Positions 9,089 to 18,540 are shown, counted from the first letter of the stretch. The stretch is DNA of 64,000 nucleotides from Rhodococcus sp. H36-A4 (GCF_027158005.1 NZ_JAPVLQ010000005.1:372001-436000); one strand, 5' to 3'. Notes: generated from the letters alone by a model not told the origin. Numbers and translations: made by a program.

Positions 9089-9140
9089 CTGCCACTTTCT
9101 CAGCGGCACCTCAGCTTTTTCACACGGTGGACACACGCGG

Positions 9141-9905
9141 ATGCGACAAGCTACTGGAGATCGCTTGATCGAGAAGACACACGCGGGAACATCTCGGCGG
9201 AGCCGCAGGTTGTACACGGCACGGGAGCTACACCAACGTGGTCCTGAGCAGGAGGATCCAACTATCTACAAGATCAACGGAGATCGAGACACAGCTCGAT
9301 TGCCCGAGTCCGCCGATTCTGCTGCGGTAGCGGATCTGAGCGGCACCGCCGCATTCGACGCTACCGGCGAAACGAACACGATGCCGTCCTGGGACGAGCT
9401 CGTTCGCGAGCATGGCGACCGCGTCTACCGCTTGGCCTATCGGCTGTCCGGCAACGCGCAGGATGCCGAAGATCTCACACAGGACACTTTCATTCGTGTG
9501 TTCCGTTCGCTGTCGAACTACCAGCCCGGCACGTTCGAAGGCTGGCTGCACCGCATCACCACGAATCTGTTTCTCGACATGGTCCGTCGACGCAATCGAA
9601 TTCGAATGGAAGCATTGCCCGAGGACTACGACCGGGTCCCTTCCGAGCTCCCGAACCCGGAACAGATCTACCACGACGCACGCCTCGACCCCGATCTGCA
9701 GTCCGCGCTGGACTCGTTGGCGCCGGAGTTTCGCGCCGCAATCGTGCTGTGCGACATCGAAGGGCTGTCGTACGAAGAGATCGGTGCAACACTCGGGGTG
9801 AAGCTCGGAACCGTCCGAAGTCGAATCCACCGTGGACGCGCGGCGCTTCGCGAGTATCTTCGAGTACACGGGAAGGTCGACTCGGATCACGCAAGTGTCC
9901 AGTAG
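9141..9905 (+). CDS. sigE: ECF RNA polymerase sigma factor SigE
   Basis: It controls the envelope and heat stress response. Region 2 is seen in [29 protein letters not shown], followed by [17 protein letters not shown]. Region 4 is [25 protein letters not shown]. The core from [18 protein letters not shown] on is close to M. tuberculosis SigE. The start is unsettled. ATG 9141 gives 254 residues; TTG 9210 has GGAG seven bases upstream and gives 231; a perfect AGGAGGA at 9250-9256 faces only an ATC codon. In M. tuberculosis several SigE isoforms arise from different promoters. It is followed 16 bases later by its anti-sigma factor. Confidence 0.95.
   Translation: MRQATGDRLIEKTHAGTSRRSRRLYTARELHQRGPEQEDPTIYKINGDRDTARLPESADSAAVADLSGTAAFDATGETNTMPSWDELVREHGDRVYRLAYRLSGNAQDAEDLTQDTFIRVFRSLSNYQPGTFEGWLHRITTNLFLDMVRRRNRIRMEALPEDYDRVPSELPNPEQIYHDARLDPDLQSALDSLAPEFRAAIVLCDIEGLSYEEIGATLGVKLGTVRSRIHRGRAALREYLRVHGKVDSDHASVQ
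9186..9211 (+). promoter_or_regulatory. Candidate ECF (SigE/SigH-type) promoter inside the sigE 5' region
   Basis: GGAAC at 9186-9190 is followed 18 bases later by GTT at 9209-9211. This matches the GGAA(C)-N18-GTT pattern of mycobacterial SigE and SigH promoters. It would allow autoregulated transcription starting near 9218, inside the longest sigE reading frame. Confidence 0.45.
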
Positions 9906-9921
9906 CTACCAGGAGGGTTGG

Positions 9922-10257
9922 ATGACGCAGGCCCGCAAGCCACGGCAGTTCAGCTCGACAGAGCATCTGGCCAGTGAAGCAGTTGCCGCTTTCGTCGACG
10001 GCGAACTACGAATGACTGCCTACTTACGAGCCGCTCACCACATCGCCGAGTGCCACGAGTGCGCGGCCGAGGTGGATGCTCAACAGCAGGCGCGCAGTGC
10101 GTTGCAAGGCTCGGGCGAGTTGTCCATGCCCCACTCGCTTCGCGGTCTGCTCAGCCAGATTCCGATGTGCGAGCCAACCGAGGCCAAGGACGCGATCAGC
10201 CGCAGCAAACGCGCGATCGTCACCTCCGTTGTGGGTATCCGCAGGCGTCGTCGGTAG
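9922..10257 (+). CDS. rseA: Anti-sigma-E factor RseA
   Basis: A soluble zinc-binding anti-sigma factor of 111 residues. The ZAS motif H-x3-C-x2-C is present as HIAECHEC at about residues 40-47. A helical part follows and the protein ends in the basic tail RRRRR. It would hold SigE inactive until the factor is oxidised or degraded. The start ATG 9922 has AGGAGGG four bases upstream. The tail between residues 65 and 111 is shorter than in the 154-residue M. tuberculosis protein. It lies between sigE and htrA in the usual order. Confidence 0.9.
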   Translation: MTQARKPRQFSSTEHLASEAVAAFVDGELRMTAYLRAAHHIAECHECAAEVDAQQQARSALQGSGELSMPHSLRGLLSQIPMCEPTEAKDAISRSKRAIVTSVVGIRRRRR

Positions 10258-10260
10258 CCT

Positions 10261-11724
10261 GTGCGCGTGAGCACCCATACAGATCCCGAGGCACCCAGAT
10301 TGCCTCCAAGGCCGCTCTACCGGCCCGAGGTGGATCCGGCGTCGGCTGCGGCGTTCGGACGCCCCAAGGGCCACGAGGGGTCGTTCACACCTGAGAGTCG
10401 ACGGGCAGAGCTTTCTCCCCGAATTGCGGTGCGCACACCCGACCCGGTTCTCGCAGAGGCGTTCGGTCGTCCGGCGGACGCGGACGAGTCCTTGCAACGC
10501 GACCCGGACCGAACATCTACCGACGCGGTATCCGAGCCCGTACCCGAGGATCCGTGGCGTGACCCGCACTCCTCGGTGCGCCTGGGTAACGCTGCCGAAC
10601 CGACACCTGAACCCGCGGTTGCGCCCGACGGCCCCAAGCTCGGTGTACGGGAGGTGCTCTTCGGAGAACGCGTCGCACCCAAGACTCTCGTGGTGCTCGG
10701 GGCAATCGCCCTGGCAATCGGTCTCGTCGGCGGGCTGGTGGGCCGTGAGACTGCCGAGGTGACAGGCGCATTGACGAGTCAGAAGGTCAACCTGACTCAA
10801 TCGAGTGGCGAAGACCTCCCACAGGGGCAGGTCGCCAAGGTGGCCGACGCAGTCTTGCCTGCCGTCGTCTCGATTCAGGTGACCCTCGGCGAGAACGCAG
10901 GTACCGGATCCGGTGTCGTCATCGCCGGAGCCGGATACATCGTGACCAACAACCACGTCATCTCGATGGCGGCCACCAACCCGGATCGTGCGACGCTGCA
11001 AGTGACCTTCTCCGACGGCACCAAGGTGCCGGCGAAGATCGTGGGCCGCGACACCAAAACGGATCTGGCCGTGCTGAAAACTGACGTCGGAAATCTGACG
11101 GTGGCACAGTTGGGAAATTCTGCAGACGTTCAGGTCGGCGAAGACGTCGTAGCTGTCGGCTCGCCTCTCGGCTTGAACAAGACAGTCACCCGGGGCATTG
11201 TGAGCGCGCTCGATCGTCCGGTTCGCCTGTCCGGTGAAGGCACCGACACCGACGCCGTCATCGACGCCGTGCAGACCGATGCCGCGATCAACCCTGGCAA
11301 CTCCGGGGGACCCCTGATCGACGCCGAAGGGCGTGTCATCGGGATCAATTCGGCCATCCGAAGCGAAAGTGGTGGTTCGGTGGGTCTTGGATTCGCCATC
11401 CCCATCGATGACGTCACCGAGGTCGCCCAGTCACTCATCGCCAACGGGGAGATGCAACACCCGGACATCGGCATCAACGCGCGCTCGGTCATCAACGACG
11501 CCACGTCTGGTGCCGAAGTCGCCAACGTGCGTGCCGGTGGGCCCGCGCAAGAAGCAGGCATCGTCGAGGGTGACGTGATCACCAAGGTCGGAGATCGCAA
11601 TGTGACGAGCGCCGACGAACTGGTAGTCGCCGTGCAATCGAGTCGGATCGGTGAGTCGACGCCCGTGCAGCTGATCCGGTCGGGTCGGCTGGTCGATGTC
11701 ACCGTCACCCCAATTTCGGACTGA
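10261..11724 (+). CDS. htrA: HtrA/DegP-type membrane serine protease
   Basis: This 487-residue protein has a proline- and acid-rich cytosolic N-terminus to about residue 140, one membrane helix (about 142-163), an outer trypsin-like domain and a C-terminal PDZ domain. The catalytic triad is His232 (TNNHVIS), Asp268 (KTDLAVLK) and Ser348 (NPGNSGGPL). The PDZ domain runs from about residue 395 and includes GGPAQEAGIVEGDVITKVG. It degrades or refolds damaged envelope proteins. The gene lies three bases after rseA, so it is part of the SigE regulon operon. GTG 10267 is a possible alternative start. Confidence 0.93.
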   Translation: MRVSTHTDPEAPRLPPRPLYRPEVDPASAAAFGRPKGHEGSFTPESRRAELSPRIAVRTPDPVLAEAFGRPADADESLQRDPDRTSTDAVSEPVPEDPWRDPHSSVRLGNAAEPTPEPAVAPDGPKLGVREVLFGERVAPKTLVVLGAIALAIGLVGGLVGRETAEVTGALTSQKVNLTQSSGEDLPQGQVAKVADAVLPAVVSIQVTLGENAGTGSGVVIAGAGYIVTNNHVISMAATNPDRATLQVTFSDGTKVPAKIVGRDTKTDLAVLKTDVGNLTVAQLGNSADVQVGEDVVAVGSPLGLNKTVTRGIVSALDRPVRLSGEGTDTDAVIDAVQTDAAINPGNSGGPLIDAEGRVIGINSAIRSESGGSVGLGFAIPIDDVTEVAQSLIANGEMQHPDIGINARSVINDATSGAEVANVRAGGPAQEAGIVEGDVITKVGDRNVTSADELVVAVQSSRIGESTPVQLIRSGRLVDVTVTPISD

Positions 11725-11741
11725 GGAAGTAGGCTGACGAC

Positions 11742-12173
11742 GTGTTCGGCAACATTGGCTGGGGAGAGCTCGTCGTGCTCCTGGTAGCAGCGCTCGTCAT
11801 CCTTGGTCCTGACAGGCTCCCCGGTGCCATCAGTTGGGTCACCAAGTCGATCCGTCAGGTCAAGGATTATGCGAACGGAGCGAGTCAGCAGCTCAAAGAC
11901 GAACTGGGCACGGACTTCGAAGATCTCCGCAAGCCGCTCGCCGACCTCAATCAGCTTCGCGGCATGACCCCGCGCGCCGTCATCACCAAGCACTTGCTCG
12001 ACGGCGACGACTCGATCTTCACGGGCAACTTCGATTCCAAGAAGCCGAGCGCCGCCTCATCGATTAACGGCTCGACGACGAATGGCTCTCTGCCCACGCC
12101 GGACGGCAAGCCGTCACTGGAGAAGAAGCTTCCGGCCGGTAAGACTCCGCCGATCGATTCGGACGCCACCTAG
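11742..12173 (+). CDS. tatB: Sec-independent translocase subunit TatB
   Basis: It is the substrate-receptor partner of TatA and TatC for export of folded twin-arginine proteins. The 143-residue protein begins MFGNIGWGELVVLLVAALVILGPDRLPGA: a short membrane helix, the conserved Glu, the GP hinge, then an amphipathic helix (SWVTKSIRQVKDY). The C-terminal half is polar and low in complexity. The start is GTG 11742, close behind htrA. The 3' end carries a short repeat: GACGCCACCTA at the stop occurs again about 15 bases later. Confidence 0.93.
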   Translation: MFGNIGWGELVVLLVAALVILGPDRLPGAISWVTKSIRQVKDYANGASQQLKDELGTDFEDLRKPLADLNQLRGMTPRAVITKHLLDGDDSIFTGNFDSKKPSAASSINGSTTNGSLPTPDGKPSLEKKLPAGKTPPIDSDAT

Positions 12174-12209
12174 GTTCGACGCCACCTAAGCTCTCGCCCG
12201 AACGTCCGG

Positions 12210-12983
12210 TCAAAGCACCTTGTTCAAGAAGTCCTGCGTCCGCGGGTTCTGGGGGTTCCCGAAGAGTTGGTCGGGCGTACCTTCTTCGACGATGACTCCT
12301 TCTGCCATGAAGATGATGCGGTCGGACACTTCGCGGGCAAACCCCATCTCATGGGTCACGACGACCATCGTCATGCCACCCTTCGCCAGATCGCGCAGCA
12401 CCTGCAGGACCTCGCCGACCATTTCGGGATCGAGAGCCGAGGTCGCTTCGTCGAACAGCATGATCGACGGGCTCATCGCCAGGGCTCGGGCGATCGCGAC
12501 GCGCTGCTTCTGCCCACCGGACAGGCTGGCAGGCTTGTAATGCGCTCGATCGGAGAGGCCGACCTGCTCGAGCAATTCGAGCGCGGACTTCTTGGCCTCG
12601 ACCTTGGTTTCTTTCTTGGTCTGCACGGGGGCGAGCATGACGTTCTCGAGGGCGGTCATGTGCGGGAAGAGATTGAAATGCTGGAACACCATACCGATGT
12701 TTTGCCGGACCTCGTCGAGGTTCACCTTTTTGTCCGTGAGGTCGACGCCATCGACGACGACGTGGCCTCCGGTGATGTCCTCGAGCTTGTTGAGGCATCG
12801 AAGCAGCGTGCTCTTGCCGGATCCGGACGGCCCGATGATGCACACCACTTCACCGTTTGCGATATCGGCGTCGATGCCTTTGAGCACTTCGTTGTCACCG
12901 AATGCTTTGTGTAGGTCCTTGATGGCGATCTTGACGCCGGGCTTGCCTTCGACCGGCACAGCTTTGCTCAGGTCCGCGGTCAT
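12210..12983 (-). CDS. glnQ: Polar amino acid (glutamine/glutamate-type) ABC transporter ATPase
   Basis: A 257-residue nucleotide-binding subunit. It has Walker [11 protein letters not shown]-loop [12 protein letters not shown], signature [15 protein letters not shown], Walker [15 protein letters not shown] and the H-loop VVTHEMGFA, in the GlnQ/HisP pattern. The start codon overlaps the stop of the binding protein-permease gene (ATGA), so the importer is a two-gene operon. The true start is ATG 12983. The substrate is inferred from the family; it could be glutamine, glutamate or another polar amino acid. Confidence 0.92.
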   Translation of the reverse strand: MTADLSKAVPVEGKPGVKIAIKDLHKAFGDNEVLKGIDADIANGEVVCIIGPSGSGKSTLLRCLNKLEDITGGHVVVDGVDLTDKKVNLDEVRQNIGMVFQHFNLFPHMTALENVMLAPVQTKKETKVEAKKSALELLEQVGLSDRAHYKPASLSGGQKQRVAIARALAMSPSIMLFDEATSALDPEMVGEVLQVLRDLAKGGMTMVVVTHEMGFAREVSDRIIFMAEGVIVEEGTPDQLFGNPQNPRTQDFLNKVL

Positions 12984-14440
12984 TTGTTGATCCTCTTCTC
13001 GATCCGGTTCGACAGCTTGGTGAGAGCCATGATGATGATGAAGTACATGACGCCGATGATCAGCCACATGTTGAAGGACTGGAAGTTGCGCGCAATGATG
13101 ATGCGGCCGGTCTGGGTCAGTTCGGCGAGGCCGATGACCGACAGGATCGAGGTGTCCTTGAGCGTGATCACGAACTGATTGATGTACGACGGGATCATCG
13201 TTCGAACTGCCTGCGGCATCACCACTTTGCGCATCGACTTCAGGTAGCTGATACCGAGGCTGCGCGACGCTTCCATCTGGCCCTTGTCGACAGCGAGGAT
13301 GCCGCCGCGCACGATTTCGGCCATGTAGGCGCCGGCGTTGAGTGAGAGTGTGATGACGCCTGCGGTGAATGCCGACATCTGGAAGTCCAGTGCAGCAGGG
13401 ATACCGAAGTAGATGAAGAATGCCTGTACGAGAAGCGGTGTGCCGCGGAAGACATCGACATAGGTCGTGCCGATACCGCGCAGGACGATGTTCGTCGATA
13501 CGCGGAAGAGTCCGAAGATCGCGCCGAGTACCAGGGCGATCGCGATCGATATTGCAGTCAGCAGGATCGTCAGCCAGAGGCCTTCGAGCAAGAGTTTCCA
13601 GGTGCTCTTGATCAGGCCGAGAATCGAGTTGTCATCGGTGCTGGCAGCGGAATTGAGATATGTGTCGAGGATCTGGTCGTATTCGCCGCTGGCGCGCAGG
13701 TTCGCCAGACCGGCGTTGAATTCTTCCAGCAGTTGCGCGTTCTGACCCTTCGCGACGGCGAAACCATAGCTGGCGCCAGGCTCTTTTTCGGTGACCGTCT
13801 TGAAGCCGTTGCCCTGCTTGATGCCGTATGCCAGCACCGGATAGTCCTCGAATACCGCGGCGGAGTTGCCGGTTCGGACCTCGTCGAACATCGACGAGGA
13901 ATCGGCGAAGTATCGAGTGCTGAATTCGTACTGCTCCTTGATGGATTCGGCGAAGGTGGCGCCTTCGGTTCCGTTCTTGACCGCGACGGTCTTACCGCGG
14001 AGGTCCTCGTACGACGTCACCGACTCGTTGGAGTCGAGGACACCCATCTGTACGCCGGAATCGAAGTACGGCTCGGAGAAGTCGAAGGTAGCCTTGCGGG
14101 CGTCCGTGATCGACATTCCGGCGATCATGCCGTTGAACTGGCCGCCGGTGACGCCCTGCAGTGCGGCGTCGAAACCGACTGGGCTGACGTTGTACTCGAA
14201 TCCCTGGTCCTTCGCGATCGCCGCGAGCAGATCCATGTCGATCCCGACGAGTTTGCCGCTTTCGTCCTGGAATTCGAACGGAGCGAACGTGATATCGGTT
14301 GCGATGGAGTAGTTCTGACCCGGCGGCGGAGCCGGCTGAGCGGCGGCGACGGCGGGTGCGAGGACTGATCCCAGGAGGACGGAGAACAGCACGAACGCCA
14401 GCGCCACTGCGCCACGGCCGTTCGATTGCGGCGTTTTCAT
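12980..14440 (-). CDS. Fused substrate-binding protein and permease of an amino acid ABC importer
   Basis: Residues about 1-35 are a signal/anchor segment. Residues about 40-270 form a bacterial extracellular solute-binding protein, family 3 ([28 protein letters not shown] ... FSEPYFDSG). Residues about 275-486 form a HisM/GlnP permease with the EAA loop region ([26 protein letters not shown]). Fusions of this kind are known from Gram-positive GlnP. It works with the ATPase encoded just downstream. I chose ATG 14440; GTG 14449 would add three residues. Absence of a lipobox agrees with anchoring by fusion. Confidence 0.9.
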   Translation of the reverse strand: MKTPQSNGRGAVALAFVLFSVLLGSVLAPAVAAAQPAPPPGQNYSIATDITFAPFEFQDESGKLVGIDMDLLAAIAKDQGFEYNVSPVGFDAALQGVTGGQFNGMIAGMSITDARKATFDFSEPYFDSGVQMGVLDSNESVTSYEDLRGKTVAVKNGTEGATFAESIKEQYEFSTRYFADSSSMFDEVRTGNSAAVFEDYPVLAYGIKQGNGFKTVTEKEPGASYGFAVAKGQNAQLLEEFNAGLANLRASGEYDQILDTYLNSAASTDDNSILGLIKSTWKLLLEGLWLTILLTAISIAIALVLGAIFGLFRVSTNIVLRGIGTTYVDVFRGTPLLVQAFFIYFGIPAALDFQMSAFTAGVITLSLNAGAYMAEIVRGGILAVDKGQMEASRSLGISYLKSMRKVVMPQAVRTMIPSYINQFVITLKDTSILSVIGLAELTQTGRIIIARNFQSFNMWLIIGVMYFIIIMALTKLSNRIEKRINK

Positions 14441-14488
14441 GCTTGTCACTCTCTACCGGATTGTGTCCGAGTGGCAAGTGTTTCGCGG

Positions 14489-15622
14489 TTACCGGCGGGT
14501 TGTATCGATGCTCAGCGACATGCCGACCAGTCCCCGCTCACGCACGGCGAGCTTCGCCGCTACGACCTCGAGTGCCTTCGCGGCCGGAGTCTCGGGGTGA
14601 CCGAGCACGATGGGAATCCCGTTGTCACCGCCTTCTCGTACCGCGGTGTCGAGCGGAATCTGGCCCAGCAGAGGAACAGTGGCGCCGACAGCTTTGGTCA
14701 AGCGTTCGGACACGTCCTGTCCGCCGCCCGATCCGAAGATGTCCATGCGAGTGCCGTCGGGCAGCTCGAGCCAGGACATGTTCTCCACGACTCCGGCAAT
14801 ACGTTGGCGGGTCTGCAGTGCGATGGCTCCTGCGCGCTCGGCTACCTCCGCTGCTGCCTGCTGCGGTGTGGTGACGACGAGGATCTCCGCGCTGGGAACC
14901 AATTGCGCCACCGAGATCGCGATGTCGCCGGTGCCGGGTGGAAGGTCTAGAAGAAGGACGTCGAGATCTCCCCAGAACACGTCCGCGAGGAACTGCTGCA
15001 AGGCTCGGTGCAACATGGGACCGCGCCATACGACGGGGGTGTTGCCCTGGGTGAACTGGGCGATGGAAATGAACTTCACGCCGTAAGCCTGCGGCGGCAT
15101 GATCATCTTCTCGACCTGGGTCGGCTTGGCATCGTTGCCGAACATCCGAGGAACCGAGTGACCATAGATGTCGGCGTCGAGCACACCCACCGAGAGGCCG
15201 CGGGCTGCCAACGATGCGGCGAGGTTGACCGTGACGGAAGACTTTCCGACCCCACCCTTGCCCGACGCGACGGCGTACACACGAGTAAGCGACCCAGGCT
15301 GGGCGAAGGGGATGAGGGGTTCTGCGGAATCGCCTCGGAGGGATCTGCGGAGTTCGGTGCGCTGCTCGTCGTTCATCACATCGAGTTCGACGTTGATGAT
15401 GCCGACTCCTGGGACGTCGGCGACGGCTTTCTTGACGCTCTCGCTGATCTCGCCCTTCATCGGGCATCCGGCGGTGGTGAGGTAGATGCCCACGTCGACT
15501 GCACCGCCGTCGCCGATCGTGACGCTCTTGACCATGCCGAGATCGGTGATCGGTTTGTGAATTTCCGGATCGATGACCTTCGAAAGTGCTGTTCGAACGT
15601 CGGATTCCGTAAGGACTGCCAT
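14489..15622 (-). CDS. mrp: Mrp/ApbC-family iron-sulfur cluster carrier ATPase
   Basis: A 377-residue protein. The N-terminal MIP18/DUF59 domain (about 1-90) carries DPEIHKPITDLGMV and AGCPMK. A ParA-like P-loop ATPase follows, with the deviant Walker A SGKGGVGKSS and DADIYGHS. Later blocks are LLLDLPPGTGD and TTPQQAAAEVAERAG. The family carries or inserts Fe-S clusters. The Cys pair found in many Mrp proteins after VENMS is not seen here (VENMSWLELPDGTRMDIFG). It lies between a transporter operon and a cell-wall hydrolase, as in mycobacteria near Rv1229c. Confidence 0.9.
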   Translation of the reverse strand: MAVLTESDVRTALSKVIDPEIHKPITDLGMVKSVTIGDGGAVDVGIYLTTAGCPMKGEISESVKKAVADVPGVGIINVELDVMNDEQRTELRRSLRGDSAEPLIPFAQPGSLTRVYAVASGKGGVGKSSVTVNLAASLAARGLSVGVLDADIYGHSVPRMFGNDAKPTQVEKMIMPPQAYGVKFISIAQFTQGNTPVVWRGPMLHRALQQFLADVFWGDLDVLLLDLPPGTGDIAISVAQLVPSAEILVVTTPQQAAAEVAERAGAIALQTRQRIAGVVENMSWLELPDGTRMDIFGSGGGQDVSERLTKAVGATVPLLGQIPLDTAVREGGDNGIPIVLGHPETPAAKALEVVAAKLAVRERGLVGMSLSIDTTRR

Positions 15623-15648
15623 GACCCCATGCTATCGGGGCCCCGCCG

Positions 15649-16509
15649 CTAGTGGATGCGGGGGAGCTCGTCCGAGGTCGGGACGATTCCCGTTGCGTAA
15701 CCGGTGGACCAGGCGAGCACATTGGCGACGTATGCCATCGAATTGTTGTACCGCAGAATTGCCTTGGTCGTCTGGCCGAGATCACGCAGGTCCAGTCCGC
15801 CGTCACAGAGGTACTTACCGGTGGCGAGAGCTGCGTCGTAGAGGTTCTGGGGGTCGGAGATGCCGTCGCCGTTACCGTCGGCGTGGTAGTGATTCCAGGT
15901 CTCCGGTAGGAACTGCATAGGTCCGACGGCGCGATCGAAATGTGGGTCGCCGTCGAGAGCGCCCCCGTCGGTGTCGGCGATGACGTTGTTTCCGGCGAGC
16001 GAGCCGTCCAATCGGGGGCCGAGGATCGGTTCGAACAATTCGCCCGCGTCATCTGCTTTGCCGTTGTTCGCATGCGTCGACTCGACGCGGCCGATACCGG
16101 CTATGACGGTCCAGCTGATACCGCAGCCCGGGAGCTCGGCGGTCAGGATCTGCTCGGCGTTCTTGTATGCCGACACGTTGACCGTGGGGATGGCGATCGG
16201 GCTGGCCATCAGAGACGTGGGTAGCTCGGGCGTCGGCGCAACCGCGGGTTGGGGGGCGGTGGCTATCGCCAGCGCGACCGGTGCCTCGGCGGCGGCGGGC
16301 TGAGCGTCGGTCTCCGATGCGAGGGGACGTGGAGTCTCGATTACGGGCTCCGACTGCTCGGTCGTCGACTCCGATGCCATGAACGGGAGGTACTCCGCTG
16401 CTCCTGCGCTGGAAGCCGCAGTGATGAGACCTGCGGGGACAAGGCCGGTCAGAGCGATCACCGAATTCCGCCGCATAGTGGAGTTCGATGCTCTTCTGTG
16501 ACGTCCCAC
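15649..16509 (-). CDS. Secreted lytic murein transglycosylase (SLT_2/MltB type)
   Basis: A 286-residue exported protein. It begins with a basic, hydrophobic signal segment (RRNSVIALTGLVPAGLITAASSAGA), followed by an Ala/Pro/Glu-rich linker to about residue 110. The catalytic domain has the glutamate in AGIGRVESTH, then AVGPMQFLPETW, a Ca-binding-like DGNGDGISDP, and AILRYNNSMAYVANVL. It cleaves peptidoglycan glycan strands. The GTG start has AGGAGG eight bases upstream, a strong site. Its orthologue in mycobacteria is Rv1230c. Confidence 0.88.
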   Translation of the reverse strand: MGRHRRASNSTMRRNSVIALTGLVPAGLITAASSAGAAEYLPFMASESTTEQSEPVIETPRPLASETDAQPAAAEAPVALAIATAPQPAVAPTPELPTSLMASPIAIPTVNVSAYKNAEQILTAELPGCGISWTVIAGIGRVESTHANNGKADDAGELFEPILGPRLDGSLAGNNVIADTDGGALDGDPHFDRAVGPMQFLPETWNHYHADGNGDGISDPQNLYDAALATGKYLCDGGLDLRDLGQTTKAILRYNNSMAYVANVLAWSTGYATGIVPTSDELPRIH

Positions 16510-16646
16510 GCCTGGTACCTCCTCGTCGCCCCGTTGTTTCGAGGCTTTCCGTTTGAATTCCGGAGTCGAGGGTACCCGATTCGAGATGATTTCGTTACCG
16601 CGCCGTTATAGAGCGTGTCGTGCGAGGTCAAGCCGCCGCCGAAACG

Positions 16647-17216
16647 TTATTCGATGTGATCCGCGCCTGTTCCCCAAGCCTCAGTGTCACCTTTCGGCGC
16701 CGGACGTGAAGCTTTCTTTCTGGACTTCTTCACCGGCGCCGGTGAAACGCCGTTCAACTGTTCGAGAAGTTCCCTGATCTCGTCGAGTTCGCGGCGCAGA
16801 TAGTCGCGGGTGGCAACCTCGCCGACGGCGATGCGCAGTGACGCGAGTTCGCGGGCGAGGAACTCGGTGTCCGCTTTGGTCTGCTGCGCTCGTGCTCGAT
16901 CTTCCTCCAGCGACACCCGGTCGCGGTCGTCCTGGCGGTTCTGCGCAAGCAGGATCAGCGGCGCCGCATACGCAGCCTGAGTGGAGAACGCGAGGTTGAG
17001 CAGGATGAACGGGTATGGATCCCAGCGCAGATTGACCGCAACGACGTTGAGGAAGATCCAGACGATGACGATGGCCGTCTGAATGATGAGGTAGCGACCG
17101 GTGCCGAGGAATCGTGCAGCCTTTTCACCGGATCTGCCCACGTCGACGTCGAGGTGGAAATTGAACAGCTTGGTCCCTCGCGGGGTGTCCATCCGTTGGC
17201 GGGCTGTTTCCTTCAT
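16647..17216 (-). CDS. DUF1003 membrane protein
   Basis: A 189-residue protein. Two membrane helices (YLIIQTAIVIVWIFLNVVAV and PFILLNLAFSTQAAYAAPLILLAQNRQDDRDR) form the DUF1003 core with its conserved QNRQ-x-RDR end. A charged coiled-coil C-terminus follows. The function of the family is not known. ATG 17216 overlaps the stop of the MgtE-like gene (ATGA), so the two are translated together. This pairing is conserved in mycobacteria (Rv1231c/Rv1232c) and suggests a joint role, perhaps in divalent-cation handling. The 137-bp gap to the next gene shows nothing clear. Confidence 0.85.
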   Translation of the reverse strand: MKETARQRMDTPRGTKLFNFHLDVDVGRSGEKAARFLGTGRYLIIQTAIVIVWIFLNVVAVNLRWDPYPFILLNLAFSTQAAYAAPLILLAQNRQDDRDRVSLEEDRARAQQTKADTEFLARELASLRIAVGEVATRDYLRRELDEIRELLEQLNGVSPAPVKKSRKKASRPAPKGDTEAWGTGADHIE

Positions 17217-18487
17217 CGGCCGGCCACCTCTTGCTCTCGCCAATCCTCCGGTAACAGGTGATCGAGAAGGTCGTCCACTGTTACCGCGCCTACCAAATGG
17301 TCCTCATCGTCGACTACCGGGCCGCAGACCAGGTTGTATGTCGCGAAATACCGCGTGACGGTCGTCAAACTGTCGTCGGTGGAGAGACGCGGGAGTGCAC
17401 TGTCGAGCACACCACCGATCAAGCTTGCGGGCGGTTCACGCAGCAATTGCTGTAAGTGAACGCATCCGAGATACGCCCCCGTAGGCGTCGCGGTCGGCGG
17501 TCGAACGACGAAAACCAACGAAGCCAATGCCGGAGTCAGATCCGGATTGCGCGCCCGTGCGAGTGCTTCGGCGACGGTCGTCGACGCCGTCAGGATGACC
17601 GGCTGGGGCGTCATCATTCCACCGGCCGTATCGGGAGAGTGTGCGAGCAAACGGCGAACCGGTGCCGAGTCCTCCGGGTCCATCAGGCGAAGTAGTGATT
17701 CCGCCTCGGTCTTCGGCAGCTCGCCCAGGAGATCGGCGGCGTCGTCGGGGTCCATCGCTTCGAGCACGTCCACCCCACGGTCGACGCCCAAGTAATGCAT
17801 CAACTCCACCTGATCGTCATCGGGTAGCTCCTGCACGATGTCGGCCAAGCGCTCGTCGTTCAGCGCCATCGCCACTTCCATGCGTCTCTTGACGGGGAGT
17901 TCGCGCATCGCGTGGGCCACGTCGGCGGCACGTAGGTCCTCGAACTGCATCAGAAGTTGCGCGACGCCCTGGCCGGGCAACGACAGCTCGTTCTGCGTCA
18001 ACCCCTGCACGTGCTGCCAATCGACCACATGGATCGCGCCGCGTCGAGCAAGCCGTTGACGCTGGCGACGCACTGCGACACGAGCGACGAGCCAATCACG
18101 GGTCCGAGTCAGTTCGATCCCGAGATCCACCACGATCGAGTCGACATCGTGCATCTCTTCGAGTTCTGGGTCGTCGACGCGGACCTTGGAATCGAGAATC
18201 TGCGCGAAGACCAGGATCTCGTTCGCGCGCTGAGTGAATCGACGCAGACTCACATTGCCGGTGTTGAGTTGCACGGAGTTCGGCTCGATACTCGTGACCC
18301 GAAGCATCGGCACGAAAATTCTTCGGCGCGTGGAAAGTTCGACGACGACGCCCAGCACGCGCGGTTGGGCGCGTCCGACGCGCATGGTGATGACCAGGTC
18401 GCGCACACGGCCGATCGACTCACCATCGGGACCGAGAACCACCAGGCCCGCCAGCCTGGCCGCAAATACCTTGCTCAGAGCTGCCAT
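17213..18487 (-). CDS. MgtE-like cytosolic protein with PRC-barrel and CBS domains, no membrane channel
   Basis: This 424-residue protein has a PRC-barrel-like N-terminal part (about 1-110), an MgtE N-domain of short helical repeats (QLLMQFEDLRAADVAHAMRELPVKRRMEVAMAL ... DPDDAADLLGELP) and a CBS pair at the C-terminus (TAGGMMTPQPVILTASTTVAEAL, then TTVTRYFATYNLVCGPVVDDEDHLVGAVTVDDLLDHLLP). The membrane channel domain of true MgtE is absent. It could be a magnesium sensor or regulator acting with the coupled DUF1003 protein. Orthologue: Rv1232c. The function is inferred. Confidence 0.85.
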   Translation of the reverse strand: MAALSKVFAARLAGLVVLGPDGESIGRVRDLVITMRVGRAQPRVLGVVVELSTRRRIFVPMLRVTSIEPNSVQLNTGNVSLRRFTQRANEILVFAQILDSKVRVDDPELEEMHDVDSIVVDLGIELTRTRDWLVARVAVRRQRQRLARRGAIHVVDWQHVQGLTQNELSLPGQGVAQLLMQFEDLRAADVAHAMRELPVKRRMEVAMALNDERLADIVQELPDDDQVELMHYLGVDRGVDVLEAMDPDDAADLLGELPKTEAESLLRLMDPEDSAPVRRLLAHSPDTAGGMMTPQPVILTASTTVAEALARARNPDLTPALASLVFVVRPPTATPTGAYLGCVHLQQLLREPPASLIGGVLDSALPRLSTDDSLTTVTRYFATYNLVCGPVVDDEDHLVGAVTVDDLLDHLLPEDWREQEVAGR

Positions 18488-18540
18488 GATGTCAAGGTTA
18501 GAGCGTCAACGGATATTTCAGAGAATCAGACAGGTGCGGC

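Noticed and set aside
8958-9140. N-terminal extension of sigE encoding 11-residue repeats [11 protein letters not shown]
   Set aside because: It would put three repeat units in front of SigE that have no counterpart in relatives. The open frame is explained by the 33-bp period.
12980-14440. Binding protein-permease fusion caused by a frameshift or assembly error
   Set aside because: Both domains are complete and in one frame with a natural linker, and this fusion is common in Gram-positive GlnP systems.
16510-16646. A cyclic-di-AMP (ydaO) riboswitch before the lytic transglycosylase gene
   Set aside because: Such switches occur before cell-wall hydrolases in actinomycetes, but I could not find the conserved pairing pattern in this 137-base space.
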